Virus record (IMG/VR): IMGVR_UViG_3300009149_000118
Span: 1 to 36,931 of that record
Reading direction: 5' to 3' (one strand)
Length of the DNA stretch: 36,931 nucleotides
From: a virus
The number at the start of each line of letters is the position of its first letter. Position 1 is the first letter of the stretch. The notes beneath the pieces were generated by a model. That model did not search any database. It worked only from the letters and a program-made list of their open reading frames with translations, and was not told the origin of the DNA. Below are positions 6,127-14,900 of this stretch, piece after piece. The position numbers were made by a program, and so were the translations under genes.

Positions 6127-6540
6127 TTAGGGTTTAAATGTTATTATTCTATCACAATTACGCACATCAAAGTGTAACCATGTAACGTCTAATTCTATAC
6201 CTCTAATATATTTGAATATATCAGCATCTGGATTAGCTTGTATATGTTTTCTTATTGTTTCTGCTGTATGACTATGAAATATACAATCAAAAGCTCTCCC
6301 AAATGAGTGCTGAGATGTAGGACTGTAATAAGGACTATTGTGTGTTCTTAAACCAGACCATTCCCTATCACCTCCCCAGAAGTAATTATTAACAGTAATG
6401 GCTCCATATTTGTCTCTAAGAGCATCTAATGTCCATAATGCTCTATCATCTAATAACTGCCATGCTTTCTCACCTCTGGATTTATATATGTCAGGGGAAA
6501 CTAGCTCATGTATTTTAAAATTACGGCATTGATAACTCAT
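6127..6540 (-). CDS. Peptidase M15-type endolysin
   Basis: The 137-residue product matches small phage M15A-like peptidases: FKIHELVSP near the N-terminus, WQLLDDRALWTLDALRDKYG, a SGLRTH segment, and the metal-site motifs QHSFGRAFD (H78, D85) and WLHFDVRN (H123). These residues bind zinc in the M15 family, which cleaves peptide bonds in the peptidoglycan stem or cross-bridge. It has no signal peptide or binding domain, so it needs a holin or similar to cross the inner membrane. Its ATG overlaps the upstream stop by four bases (ATGA). This is the best-supported lysis gene in the window. Confidence 0.85.
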   Translation of the reverse strand: MSYQCRNFKIHELVSPDIYKSRGEKAWQLLDDRALWTLDALRDKYGAITVNNYFWGGDREWSGLRTHNSPYYSPTSQHSFGRAFDCIFHSHTAETIRKHIQANPDADIFKYIRGIELDVTWLHFDVRNCDRIITFKP

Positions 6541-7016
6541 TGTTTTTTCCTATTCTCTTTCCATGCTTTATCACCGTACCACTTTAAAGCAAGCCATGCC
6601 GCTTTATCTAAAATAATCATACCATTCACTTGTTTAGCAACTTCTAAAAACAATGCATCCCAATGGTCTTTACCATATCCTTCACAACATCTATGTGAGT
6701 AAGTTTTATCATTAATGATATGAACGCCATCAGCCACCACTACAATAATGTGATCGTACCGATAAGCATAATCGTGAATGAGTCCAGGAATTAACAATAT
6801 ACCTGTTGGACTTAAAAACCACCAAAGTTGTCTAGGGACGCTTGCACCGTCAAAGACGAACCCTTTAGGAATTTTAATAATTGAACCATTATTTAAGGTA
6901 AAATAAAAGTCTTCTATTAATTCCCATTTACGGGTAGTATTCCACCAGACTTTTATCCTTGCCCAAAAATTACTATTTTTTGTTCCGATCTTTATCGGTT
7001 TTAATATAGGGTACAT
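6537..7016 (-). CDS. DUF1353 family protein
   Basis: The 159-residue product contains the DUF1353 signature IPKGFVFDGASVPRQLWW (residues about 49-66) followed by HDYAYR at 81-86. These proteins are widespread in phages of Gram-negative bacteria and often sit beside lysins or tail genes; their function is not settled. The conserved His-Asp pair has suggested a hydrolase-like site, but that is not established. The C-terminus is rich in Trp and Lys. It overlaps the endolysin start by four bases, so the two are probably translated together. Confidence 0.8.
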   Translation of the reverse strand: MYPILKPIKIGTKNSNFWARIKVWWNTTRKWELIEDFYFTLNNGSIIKIPKGFVFDGASVPRQLWWFLSPTGILLIPGLIHDYAYRYDHIIVVVADGVHIINDKTYSHRCCEGYGKDHWDALFLEVAKQVNGMIILDKAAWLALKWYGDKAWKENRKKQ

Positions 7017-7080
7017 TTATTTTATCCATACTATTAACTGTAAATTGATAATTGTTCTATTAACGGTTTCCGAATTTTTA

Positions 7081-7650
7081 TCATTTGACTTTACCCTTAT
7101 GTGTGTGTGATATGGTGGGCGTACTCTTTTGAGGTTTATTTACAAACTGTACAAAGTTATACAAATACATAATAGAAGCCCCACCTAACACAAATATACT
7201 GCCCCATATCTGAAACTTCTTTATTAAACCATTCTTCCACGCATCCAGATCTTTATGTCTATCAACAGTATGCTGATTAAGTAATATTGTTATATCTGAA
7301 AACGTAGTATATTTTGTAAACTGTGCTTGTATGCTAGTGTTTAGCTTATCTATTAACAAAGTGTTACTATCAATTTTATTTTCAAGATTATCTAATTTGT
7401 TATTTATTTTTTCTTCTACTACTTTTAATTTAAAATCACTCTCTTTCTGTATGTCACCCCTACCTTCAATAATAGCAGTTTGTTTGGCTGACATTAAATT
7501 AACAGTACCCTGCAATGTTTGAAAAGCATCTTTCAACTCATCCACATTATCCATCAACTTATCCCTGTTACCTGCCGCACGTCTATCAAGCAAGCCGTCT
7601 GACTCTTTTAGTCGCTCTCTCAATTCAGCAATTATATCTTTGTCGGTCAT
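7081..7650 (-). CDS. Coiled-coil protein with C-terminal membrane segment (XhlA-like layout)
   Basis: The 189-residue product has a long charged coiled coil (about 1-115, for example KLKVVEEKINNKLDNLENKI) and one hydrophobic segment at 149-170 (IWGSIFVLGGASIMYLYNFV) followed by a short basic tail. This tail-anchored layout resembles haemolysin XhlA-type proteins that accompany phage holins, but it is longer than typical XhlA. A role in membrane targeting during lysis is inferred from topology and from the DUF1353 and endolysin genes downstream. It overlaps the preceding lipoprotein gene by four bases. Confidence 0.55.
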   Translation of the reverse strand: MTDKDIIAELRERLKESDGLLDRRAAGNRDKLMDNVDELKDAFQTLQGTVNLMSAKQTAIIEGRGDIQKESDFKLKVVEEKINNKLDNLENKIDSNTLLIDKLNTSIQAQFTKYTTFSDITILLNQHTVDRHKDLDAWKNGLIKKFQIWGSIFVLGGASIMYLYNFVQFVNKPQKSTPTISHTHKGKVK

Positions 7651-8261
7651 TTACTTAGAACCTGTGGATACGTTACCTCAGAGTCATTATCATACGTTTG
7701 TACTGAGTTATCATTATTTTCTGTATTAGTAGTCACAGTATCTTGAGTCTCAGTAGATTGAGTATTATTAGTTATACTAGTATTTTGGTTTGAGCTTGTG
7801 CTTACATCACTAGACTCTGACTTACTACTACTAGTTGATGCTGTATTGCTATCCCCGTTTATTACATTAGTATTAGATGTAGTCGTATTGCCTGTGCCCA
7901 TATTGTTACTAAACGATTTTAATATTCTAGTCACACCTATGGCACCTGCTACATATCCAACCCCTGTAATTACATCAGGTATACTTGCTTTAACTACATC
8001 GTTACGATTAGTAACGGTAGGTACAATAACCCGTCTATCACGAGGGTCAGTATAGCTGACTTTAGCATTTCCACATCCTTGACTGCAATCCACTGTTAAA
8101 GTTTCTTTGACTTCTATTTTTGATTGAGCTTCAACTATTCTGGCTTGAGCTTCATACCCCATCCTCATCTCGTTCTCAGATGCACACGAAGTAATAAATA
8201 TAATGATTAAGACTAATAACGTTGTCCATAAAATTACTGCAAACGCATCAAATTCTTTCAT
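7647..8261 (-). CDS. Predicted lipoprotein with Ser/Thr/Asn-rich tail
   Basis: The N-terminus has a hydrophobic stretch ending LVLIIIFITSC, which fits a signal peptidase II lipobox with Cys26 as the lipidated residue. The mature part has a helical segment, two further cysteines (DCSQGCG) and a second hydrophobic patch near the middle (VITGVGYVAGAIGV). The last 80 residues are a low-complexity Ser/Thr/Asn/Asp tail. A lipoprotein among membrane genes near a lysin could be an outer-membrane spanin or an exclusion lipoprotein, but it is longer than usual o-spanins. The lipobox supports a Gram-negative host. Confidence 0.6.
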   Translation of the reverse strand: MKEFDAFAVILWTTLLVLIIIFITSCASENEMRMGYEAQARIVEAQSKIEVKETLTVDCSQGCGNAKVSYTDPRDRRVIVPTVTNRNDVVKASIPDVITGVGYVAGAIGVTRILKSFSNNMGTGNTTTSNTNVINGDSNTASTSSSKSESSDVSTSSNQNTSITNNTQSTETQDTVTTNTENNDNSVQTYDNDSEVTYPQVLSK

Positions 8262-8267
8262 CAGATT

Positions 8268-8302
8268 AATTGTCCTCTTTTTTTTATACTTTCAATTGTC
8301 CT
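8268..8302 (-). repeat. Direct repeat carrying AGGACAATT twice upstream of the lipoprotein gene
   Basis: On the minus strand the nonamer AGGACAATT occurs at 8302-8294 and again at 8276-8268, 26 bases apart. The second copy supplies the AGAGGA ribosome site for the ATG at 8261, with a somewhat long spacer of about 11 bases. The first copy has no start codon at a useful distance. It may be a small duplication or a second ribosome standby site. Confidence 0.35.
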
Positions 8303-8303
8303 A

Positions 8304-8537
8304 TTATTTTAATGGAATTTCTGATTTTAATCTAGCTTGTTCTGCTTCATCTTGTTTTTTATGATATTCTTTCCATGTAATACCCATTGTTTTCCTTATA
8401 CTGTTCTCATTCATATAACTTATAATTACAGCTAACACATTCATTACAGGTAACAAAGTGACATAAAGGATACAAAATAATACATTCTCAAATGTGCTAT
8501 CAAAGGGTAATATTTTTTTAATTCTATCACCCATCAT
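8304..8537 (-). CDS. Single-pass membrane protein, 77 aa
   Basis: A hydrophobic segment at residues about 18-41 (NVLFCILYVTLLPVMNVLAV and the following residues) is followed by a charged helical tail (WKEYHKKQDEAEQARLKSEI). This N-terminal anchor plus coiled tail is compatible with an inner-membrane spanin or a holin accessory. Its start overlaps the previous gene by 11 bases. The assignment rests on topology and neighbourhood only. Confidence 0.5.
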   Translation of the reverse strand: MMGDRIKKILPFDSTFENVLFCILYVTLLPVMNVLAVIISYMNENSIRKTMGITWKEYHKKQDEAEQARLKSEIPLK

Positions 8538-8727
8538 GGCTGATTCTAAAAATATTTTTAATATAACGAATCACAGGGGACACATCTCTAACAAATCGAC
8601 TAAAATCACTAGATTGTGATTCAACATCACCTTTAAGTTGTATCAATTCACTCTGTAAATTCATCACTTCAATTTTTAAGGCTTTAAATTCATCAATGTC
8701 TGCACGGTAATCATTTATTTCAGGCAC
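8527..8727 (-). CDS. Small coiled-coil protein, 66 aa
   Basis: The start is a GTG at 8727 that overlaps the preceding TAG (TAGTG), with AAGGTGA about six bases upstream. The product is a charged helix with heptads (FKALKIEVMNLQSELIQLKG) and a basic C-terminal end (PVIRYIKNIFRI). It probably forms a coiled-coil oligomer. There is no membrane segment. It lies within the membrane-protein cluster preceding the endolysin. Confidence 0.5.
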   Translation of the reverse strand: MPEINDYRADIDEFKALKIEVMNLQSELIQLKGDVESQSSDFSRFVRDVSPVIRYIKNIFRISHDG

Positions 8728-8854
8728 TATTTTTCACCTTTATCATTTTTTTTACGATCAACACATATGTCCACATCAAACACTAATGAAGCAGTCAACA
8801 ATAATAATGGAAAAGTTGCCACACCGACAACAAACCCTACCCAAAAAATTCCAT
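8727..8854 (-). pseudogene. Small membrane protein, apparent frameshift in a T6 run
   Basis: An ATG at 8854 with a fine GAGGT ribosome site opens a frame that stops after five codons (MEFFG). A one-base shift at the T6 run right after the start would continue as a hydrophobic protein (WVGFVVGVATFPLLLLTASL) ending in a charged tail (DRKKNDKGEK). The same downstream frame is also contiguous with the preceding mini-ORF across its TAG stop. The locus therefore looks like a holin-sized membrane protein broken by a homopolymer indel, or one made by slippage or readthrough. Confidence 0.4.
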
Positions 8855-8861
8855 TATCAGA

Positions 8862-8960
8862 CTACCTCATAAACTTATCCATATTAAAAATAGGATAAAG
8901 AAGAACCGAAAGTATCACCACAACAATAGTAACAATTACTCCCAAAAAGAAATTAAACAT
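8862..8960 (-). CDS. Very small membrane protein, 32 aa
   Basis: The ATG overlaps the last codons of the Gp49-like gene (string ATGTTTAA), so its translation is probably coupled to that gene. The product MFNFFLGVIVTIVVVILSVL plus YPIFNMDKFMR is a single membrane helix. It stops at TAG, after which the same frame remains open for 44 more codons that encode a second hydrophobic segment. It may be a lysis-cassette mini-protein or the first half of a two-helix protein. Confidence 0.4.
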   Translation of the reverse strand: MFNFFLGVIVTIVVVILSVLLYPIFNMDKFMR

Positions 8961-9279
8961 CGCTCATCTTATCTTTAAGTAAGTAACCTTCTAATGCCCA
9001 TATTTTATCTCTGGCATTTCGATAAGCAATCTTTTCACCTATCTCTTTATTAAAATTTTCAGGACTTGCACAAGCAGATTCACCGGTAACAGTAAATCCA
9101 TTTTGTAATGTCAAACAACAAACAGTTAATTGTGATCCATCAAAGATATGGAAAGCACTATCTTTAATAGCAGCATCAATTGATTCAGGTGTTAACCTGG
9201 GAGCAGTCAATCCTTTATCTTGGATCTCTTGTTCTATCTCTTTCTCATTATTTAATACAAATGCGTCTCTATTATTCAT
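8953..9279 (-). CDS. Gp49/Gp66 family phage protein (N4 gp49 / Sf6 gp66 type)
   Basis: The 108-residue product shows the family pattern: SAFHIFDGSQLTVCCLTLQN, then GFTVTGESACASPENFN, then a helix with GEKIAYRNARDKIWALEGY. These proteins are common in phages of Gram-negative bacteria and have no established function. The ribosome site TAGGAG is strong, with eight bases to the ATG. It heads the lysis-like cluster, downstream of the lectin gene. Confidence 0.8.
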   Translation of the reverse strand: MNNRDAFVLNNEKEIEQEIQDKGLTAPRLTPESIDAAIKDSAFHIFDGSQLTVCCLTLQNGFTVTGESACASPENFNKEIGEKIAYRNARDKIWALEGYLLKDKMSDV

Positions 9280-9316
9280 TTTATTTCTCCTAACCTTGTC
9301 TTACTATTTGTCATCT

Positions 9317-11968
9317 TTAATAAATCATACCTGCACCCTGATAACCTACGGGTAAGTATGTAAGTGTTGAATTAATAGTCTTAATTGTGCCTCCTGAAAG
9401 ATTATAGTACGGAGAGTATCCTGGAACCGCTGGATTAACAAATGGACCACATTTAGCACCACAATTACCTACAAAAGTGGTAAAAGTAGCATCACTATAT
9501 ACTCTGTTATTAGAAATATCTTCTTGACAATCTACAGCAGCTTGAAAATTACCGTTCCAATAAAATATTAATCTGCCTAGATTATAATCAATAGACATTC
9601 CTAAAATATCATTAACTGCAAGGTTTCTTGATGTGCCTACACCTACTGCGGATCCACTAGAATATACACTAGCATTCTCGGCATCATACCCTATTCCTTG
9701 TGCGATTGCTCCTATATTATTTGATGCAAATAATAAAGGATCACGAACACTAATACCTTGAATATGCCAATATCCTCCAGATATATCATCAATCACTATT
9801 TCAAAATAAGATTTTTGATAAGGTAAAATAGAGCAAGCTGCAAAGGCTGTTTGCCAACCATTAGCTGTTCTATTTGCTGTCAAGTCACTATTAGTTAAAG
9901 TAATATTACTGCCCGTTACCAAAGGATCGAATCCAGGCTCAACTACAGGTTCTGTAATAACAGGTACGGGTGGTGTATAAACACCTGCTTGACCATATAA
10001 AGTGGTTATTTCAACTGCACTTAATTCATAGTCGAATATAGCCATATCCTGCATTCTACCATCTAACATTTCTCCTGCGGTAGAGTCTCCCCCTATATAA
10101 TGGTATAACTGTGGTGTTGTATATGAGGTTGTTGTAACGCCTATATAAACTCCGTCAATATATAATTTAGAAAATCCACCGGTTTTGGTCACTACTATAT
10201 GATAAACTGGTCCTGTAGTTAATGGTATATTTGCAGGTGTAAAACCTCCACCACCACTTCCCATCTCTAATATCCCATTTACTGACCTTAACCCAACAGA
10301 TATAGTTGCTGCAAAATAGCTGTCGTAATTAACATCAATAACATGATGTCTTAAAAAGAAAGATATTGAATAATCATCACCCATCCGTACATTTGTACTT
10401 ATAGTTCCTGTCTTAAAAGTTACAGAGGTTCTAGTAGTATCAAACATCGGTAATTTCTCATATGACGGTGTTCCATTATATTTACCGTTATGACCCCCTT
10501 GCATATTATCTATAGCTAAATCCCCGCTCTGATCATTAAGCTGCCAATAAGCAACTGGATTCAAAGCATATACTGCTGCTGAATAATCATCAGTACTTGC
10601 AGGAATAGCAGGAGACATTAAATAATGCATTAATGTTACTGTATCAGAAGGGAAAGCTCCTTGAAATATTGCAACTTCATCTACATCCCCATTAAAAGCG
10701 TCAGAACCCGTACTTGTTGCGCCAATTCTGTAAAATTCACAATTCCTTCTATCACTAACATAGGTATAAACTAGTTCACCATTTACATAGACATATGTGT
10801 TAGCGGTATCCATTACTAATACAAGATGATATGTAACGCCTACCTCTAATAAGAAGTCAGTGTTTCTCCAGGTTCCTGCATATAACTGTAGTTTTCCAGA
10901 ATAATTATAAAACCGTAAACCAGTTGTTTGATTAAGAACTGAAATACAACCTAATACATTGGCATTTACTTTAATTGTTGCTGTATAAGTATACTCTCCT
11001 GTAAATGTAGGAAGAGTGGTATCTACTGTCATATAGTCATTTGGTACAAAAGTCACACACGTATCAGAACTTCCTTGGATTAATGAAGTAGCCCCTAAAA
11101 TAGGTGATCCAGTATATGTTCCGTTATACAATCCCATTTCATCTACAGCAACTACACCTGAAGGTTCTCCTAATCTCCAATAGGCTACAGGTCCAAGGCT
11201 TGTTAATAACCCTGAATAATCTAAATCGTCAGATAAAGGTACACTTCCAGAAGGTGTACAAGTACCTAATCCATAATTATATAATTGATCTATATTAGCT
11301 TGAGTAAATATTTTACTCTGCCAAATCGCTATATTATCTAAATATCCGTCAGTTATACCTCCTCCTAAAGTAAGTCCAACGGAAGTTGCCCACAGAGGAA
11401 CTGATGGAGGAGGAAAACTACTAATTTTTAAAACTTTATTTATATAAAGCCTTAATTCGTCACTTTTAACTATAACAGCTATATGAAACCATGTATCCTT
11501 AGGATAGTCTGTAGTCTGTATTGATTGTAGTCCTAAATCTGCTAATCTTGCAAGTTGTAATATATCACCAGATATAATCTTTAAGTATACCCCTCCAACA
11601 CCACTTTCATATTGGTCAAATAAGGACAAGTCTGTTGAATCTCTAGTAGGCAGTTTTGCCCACATAGAAATACTAAAACCAAATACTGATAATAAATTAT
11701 CAGTATTTAATCCAATACTAATATTTTGATCAGAGTTTTCAAAGCATACCGAAGTACCTTGATCTTTATGAGGACTCAATTGTCCTAACAAAACACCATT
11801 ATTGTATACTCCAGATTGGTTTCCCATTGCGTCTATTACAGCTGTTCCAGATAATTCATCTAATTTCCATAAATAATCTGGATTCATATCTGAAGTGCAA
11901 GTTTGCGATAAACTTGATGAAAGTTCAGTATTAAACCAAGTATTTCCAGATCCTACTATTGAACCCAT
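9317..11968 (-). CDS. Large lectin-like tail protein: three LamG-like domains and a SPRY-like end
   Basis: I choose the ATG at 11968 (MGSIVGSGNTWF), which has AGGTG nine bases upstream and lies four bases after the upstream stop; a GTG at 11980 would overlap. The 883 residues hold three concanavalin A-like LamG modules at about 25-245, 255-455 and 470-675. Each opens with WxL or YWxL plus a D-x-MG segment and contains the HIAV/HLVLV and LYINKVLK/VYVNGELV strands typical of LamG_3. A SPRY-like C-terminal module (about 690-880) includes GISVRDPLLF and LGMSIDYNLGRLIFYWNG. It is probably a distal tail or side-fibre adhesin that binds surface glycans. It follows a related larger gene. Confidence 0.75.
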   Translation of the reverse strand: MGSIVGSGNTWFNTELSSSLSQTCTSDMNPDYLWKLDELSGTAVIDAMGNQSGVYNNGVLLGQLSPHKDQGTSVCFENSDQNISIGLNTDNLLSVFGFSISMWAKLPTRDSTDLSLFDQYESGVGGVYLKIISGDILQLARLADLGLQSIQTTDYPKDTWFHIAVIVKSDELRLYINKVLKISSFPPPSVPLWATSVGLTLGGGITDGYLDNIAIWQSKIFTQANIDQLYNYGLGTCTPSGSVPLSDDLDYSGLLTSLGPVAYWRLGEPSGVVAVDEMGLYNGTYTGSPILGATSLIQGSSDTCVTFVPNDYMTVDTTLPTFTGEYTYTATIKVNANVLGCISVLNQTTGLRFYNYSGKLQLYAGTWRNTDFLLEVGVTYHLVLVMDTANTYVYVNGELVYTYVSDRRNCEFYRIGATSTGSDAFNGDVDEVAIFQGAFPSDTVTLMHYLMSPAIPASTDDYSAAVYALNPVAYWQLNDQSGDLAIDNMQGGHNGKYNGTPSYEKLPMFDTTRTSVTFKTGTISTNVRMGDDYSISFFLRHHVIDVNYDSYFAATISVGLRSVNGILEMGSGGGGFTPANIPLTTGPVYHIVVTKTGGFSKLYIDGVYIGVTTTSYTTPQLYHYIGGDSTAGEMLDGRMQDMAIFDYELSAVEITTLYGQAGVYTPPVPVITEPVVEPGFDPLVTGSNITLTNSDLTANRTANGWQTAFAACSILPYQKSYFEIVIDDISGGYWHIQGISVRDPLLFASNNIGAIAQGIGYDAENASVYSSGSAVGVGTSRNLAVNDILGMSIDYNLGRLIFYWNGNFQAAVDCQEDISNNRVYSDATFTTFVGNCGAKCGPFVNPAVPGYSPYYNLSGGTIKTINSTLTYLPVGYQGAGMIY

Positions 11969-11972
11969 AGCT

Positions 11973-14900
11973 TTAAACACCTATCATATTTATTTTTGTT
12001 AGTAAAACTTCAATCTCGTCATCAGCATTACTAAAATGAGTTAGAAAGTGAAAATTATTAGTAGTTGCCTTTGTTATTCCTGTCTCCCAAGAAAGTCCAG
12101 ATGGTTTCTTATACCAAGTTATTTGTGTAGCTTCAATATATATAGCGACAGTATCTCCTGCTACAAAAGAAAACCCAGTAGAAGTTATACCTTCATCATA
12201 AAAATCTCCATCTGATCTTAATCCAAATTCATTAGTATTTGAACCTATACTATTTGTTAGATTTTTTAATGGATCATTAGTAAAACCTAAAGATACATTT
12301 CCAACTAAAGTTATTATTTTAACTTCTATATAAGCGTCTGCTGTATTAAAATATCTATACGCAGGTATCCTTGTATTTGCGTTTGTTGGTATTACACTTT
12401 CTCCAGAATAAGTAACTGGAACTTCTAACATCTTATACATTCCCGGAGAGGTATATTTTTCATATAACACATCTACTTCAGCAGATGTTAATACCGCTTG
12501 AGTTATGGCTATATCAGAGATTGTACTAACTACAGAATCCCCTAAAGTAATAGCTGTACCTGCTGTTACTGTATTGAAACTTACAGAAATTGTTTCTGTT
12601 TGTCCATTAATATAGAAAGTAACATCAGTTGTGTCATAAGTAATACAGAAAAATAATGATGATAATAATGTTGGATCTGCTAACGTACAAGTAGTGGTAG
12701 TTGTCCCATCACTAATTTCAAAGAATCCTCCTGAAACTCTGATAACAAATAAAGTACCCACTCTAATGATGTTTTGATTTACTCTACTAATAACCCCATA
12801 AACACTAAAACTTCCTGTTGGTAATGTTGATGGTAATGTTCCAACCATTGTTGAGGATAACCCTTGAAGGTAGCCTTTTAAATCATACTCACTACCGTGA
12901 CCCGGATCTACCTCAAAAGTAGTTATACTAGTTAATGTTAAAGGTGTACCAGTAGCACTATCAATCGCTTCAGTTGATAGTGTCGGTTCTTCTAGCTTCC
13001 AATGGTAAAGCAATCCATCATTTACATCTGATAAATCTAATAGTCTTGCTGCATATAAAGAATCAACATCAGTTTGTTCAAATAGTCCATTAAATAAAGC
13101 AACTTCATCTACAGCTCCTATTAAAAATGAATCAGCAACTAAAACTGGTAAACCTAAAGCAAGTGCTGCAGGACTGTCTAGGCTAGACATCCCAACAAAG
13201 TGCCCATAACTTGATAAAGCTCCTGGAGGATTTGTTGCTGTTGTTTGCTCACCTATTAATACACTATCAATCCATAATCTATAAGTGACCCCAGCTGTTG
13301 CACTATCATAACTAGCTACAATATGATAGACAGTATCTACAACTGCTAATGCAGGGCTATCTATAATAGCAACTGGTAAACTTGCGAATGTCGCATAAAA
13401 ACCTATAGATCCATCATATAAACATACTTCTATTCCTGCTGCTTTACTACCGTCTACAAAAATAGATTGATGTCCTGTTACTGTATCAAATTTAACAAAG
13501 CAACTAAAAGTTCCTGTACGATACTTTAAATAATTAATGAACTTATACTCAAACCCTAAAAGACCTGATATTCCTACTGGACTTAATGCACCAAATCCAG
13601 TACCGTCTAATACCAAAGATTTTCCTGATGGATCTGTTGAAGCACCTAACAAGCTAGTAGCAAAAGTTGGAAATGTAGTTTCGTTTGTTCCATTATACCT
13701 ATTTGCTATTCTATGTTGAGAAGAACTCATAGCTAGCATATGCTTATTAGTTAATGTTTGATCAAATATTCTATTATTTTCTTCATCAAATTTATAAAAT
13801 ACTTTTACACCTAACTGTCGACATATTTTATCATAGTAAGTTGAATATGTTGAATAATGCCTTCCACGATAGTATATTTCATCCATTTCAGGACTGCTCA
13901 ACTCTCTATCCCATACAACAACATTAGACACATGCCCAAATACACCTAAAGTACTGTCATTTTTAATACCGATATAAATAGGTGCCGATGTATGTGTTCC
14001 TGTTAATGAATGCCCACTTCTTGACCCTATATCAATTAAACATTCTGGGGAATAGTGATCTGAAAAATAATACCATCCAGCCTTAGTTTTAAAAACTATA
14101 ATCGTATCACCGTGCGCTATACCATACTTATTATTTACAATACCTGTTCCACTTATATACCCAAAAGGAGTACCAAATTGAGACCCTGCAGAATACGAAG
14201 CAGAAAAAGCTGTTGTTAGATTTTCAACATCTAAAGCTGTCATTGATGTTGTCTTAGGTGCATTAATGAAAGTCAATACAATCATTATAGTAAAATCAGA
14301 TTCACGATATTCTTTCCCAACTAAAAAGTCACTAGGAAAAGAAAAGCCACTAGAACCATCTAACAAGGCACTACCTAATGCATCTCTAACTTGAGCTAAA
14401 TTTTCAAAAGAAGGTGTTCCTATAGTAGTCATATTTGGATGAGAATAATCACCAAATGTAGAAATATCTCTTGTGTCTACGTCTAATGGGAAATATTTTA
14501 TTGGTTTTGTAAATCTTAAAATATAATTCTGCATAGTACTTGGTAATACTATTGTATCACTATGATTATCTTGTGTTTCATCTCCCCAAATATCGTAATC
14601 ATTATATTCATTTTGTTCACCAATTACAGTTTTTGGGTTTTTTAATATTTGTGGATAGTTTTGTAATTTTTTTGGTATAATTAATTTGTGCGCACCATAT
14701 GTTTTATTCATATAAATGTAATATGTACTCAAAGGCACAGGTAAAGAAAATACCATATCTCCATTTACAAAGTAAGTTACCTTTCTTTTTACCATATCTA
14801 AAGCAACACCAATAATAACTTCTTGATTATTGCTTAGAACAGCCCAAGGATATATCTTCCCTAATGATGCAGTAAATACAAACCCTTGAAGAGGTTCAGT

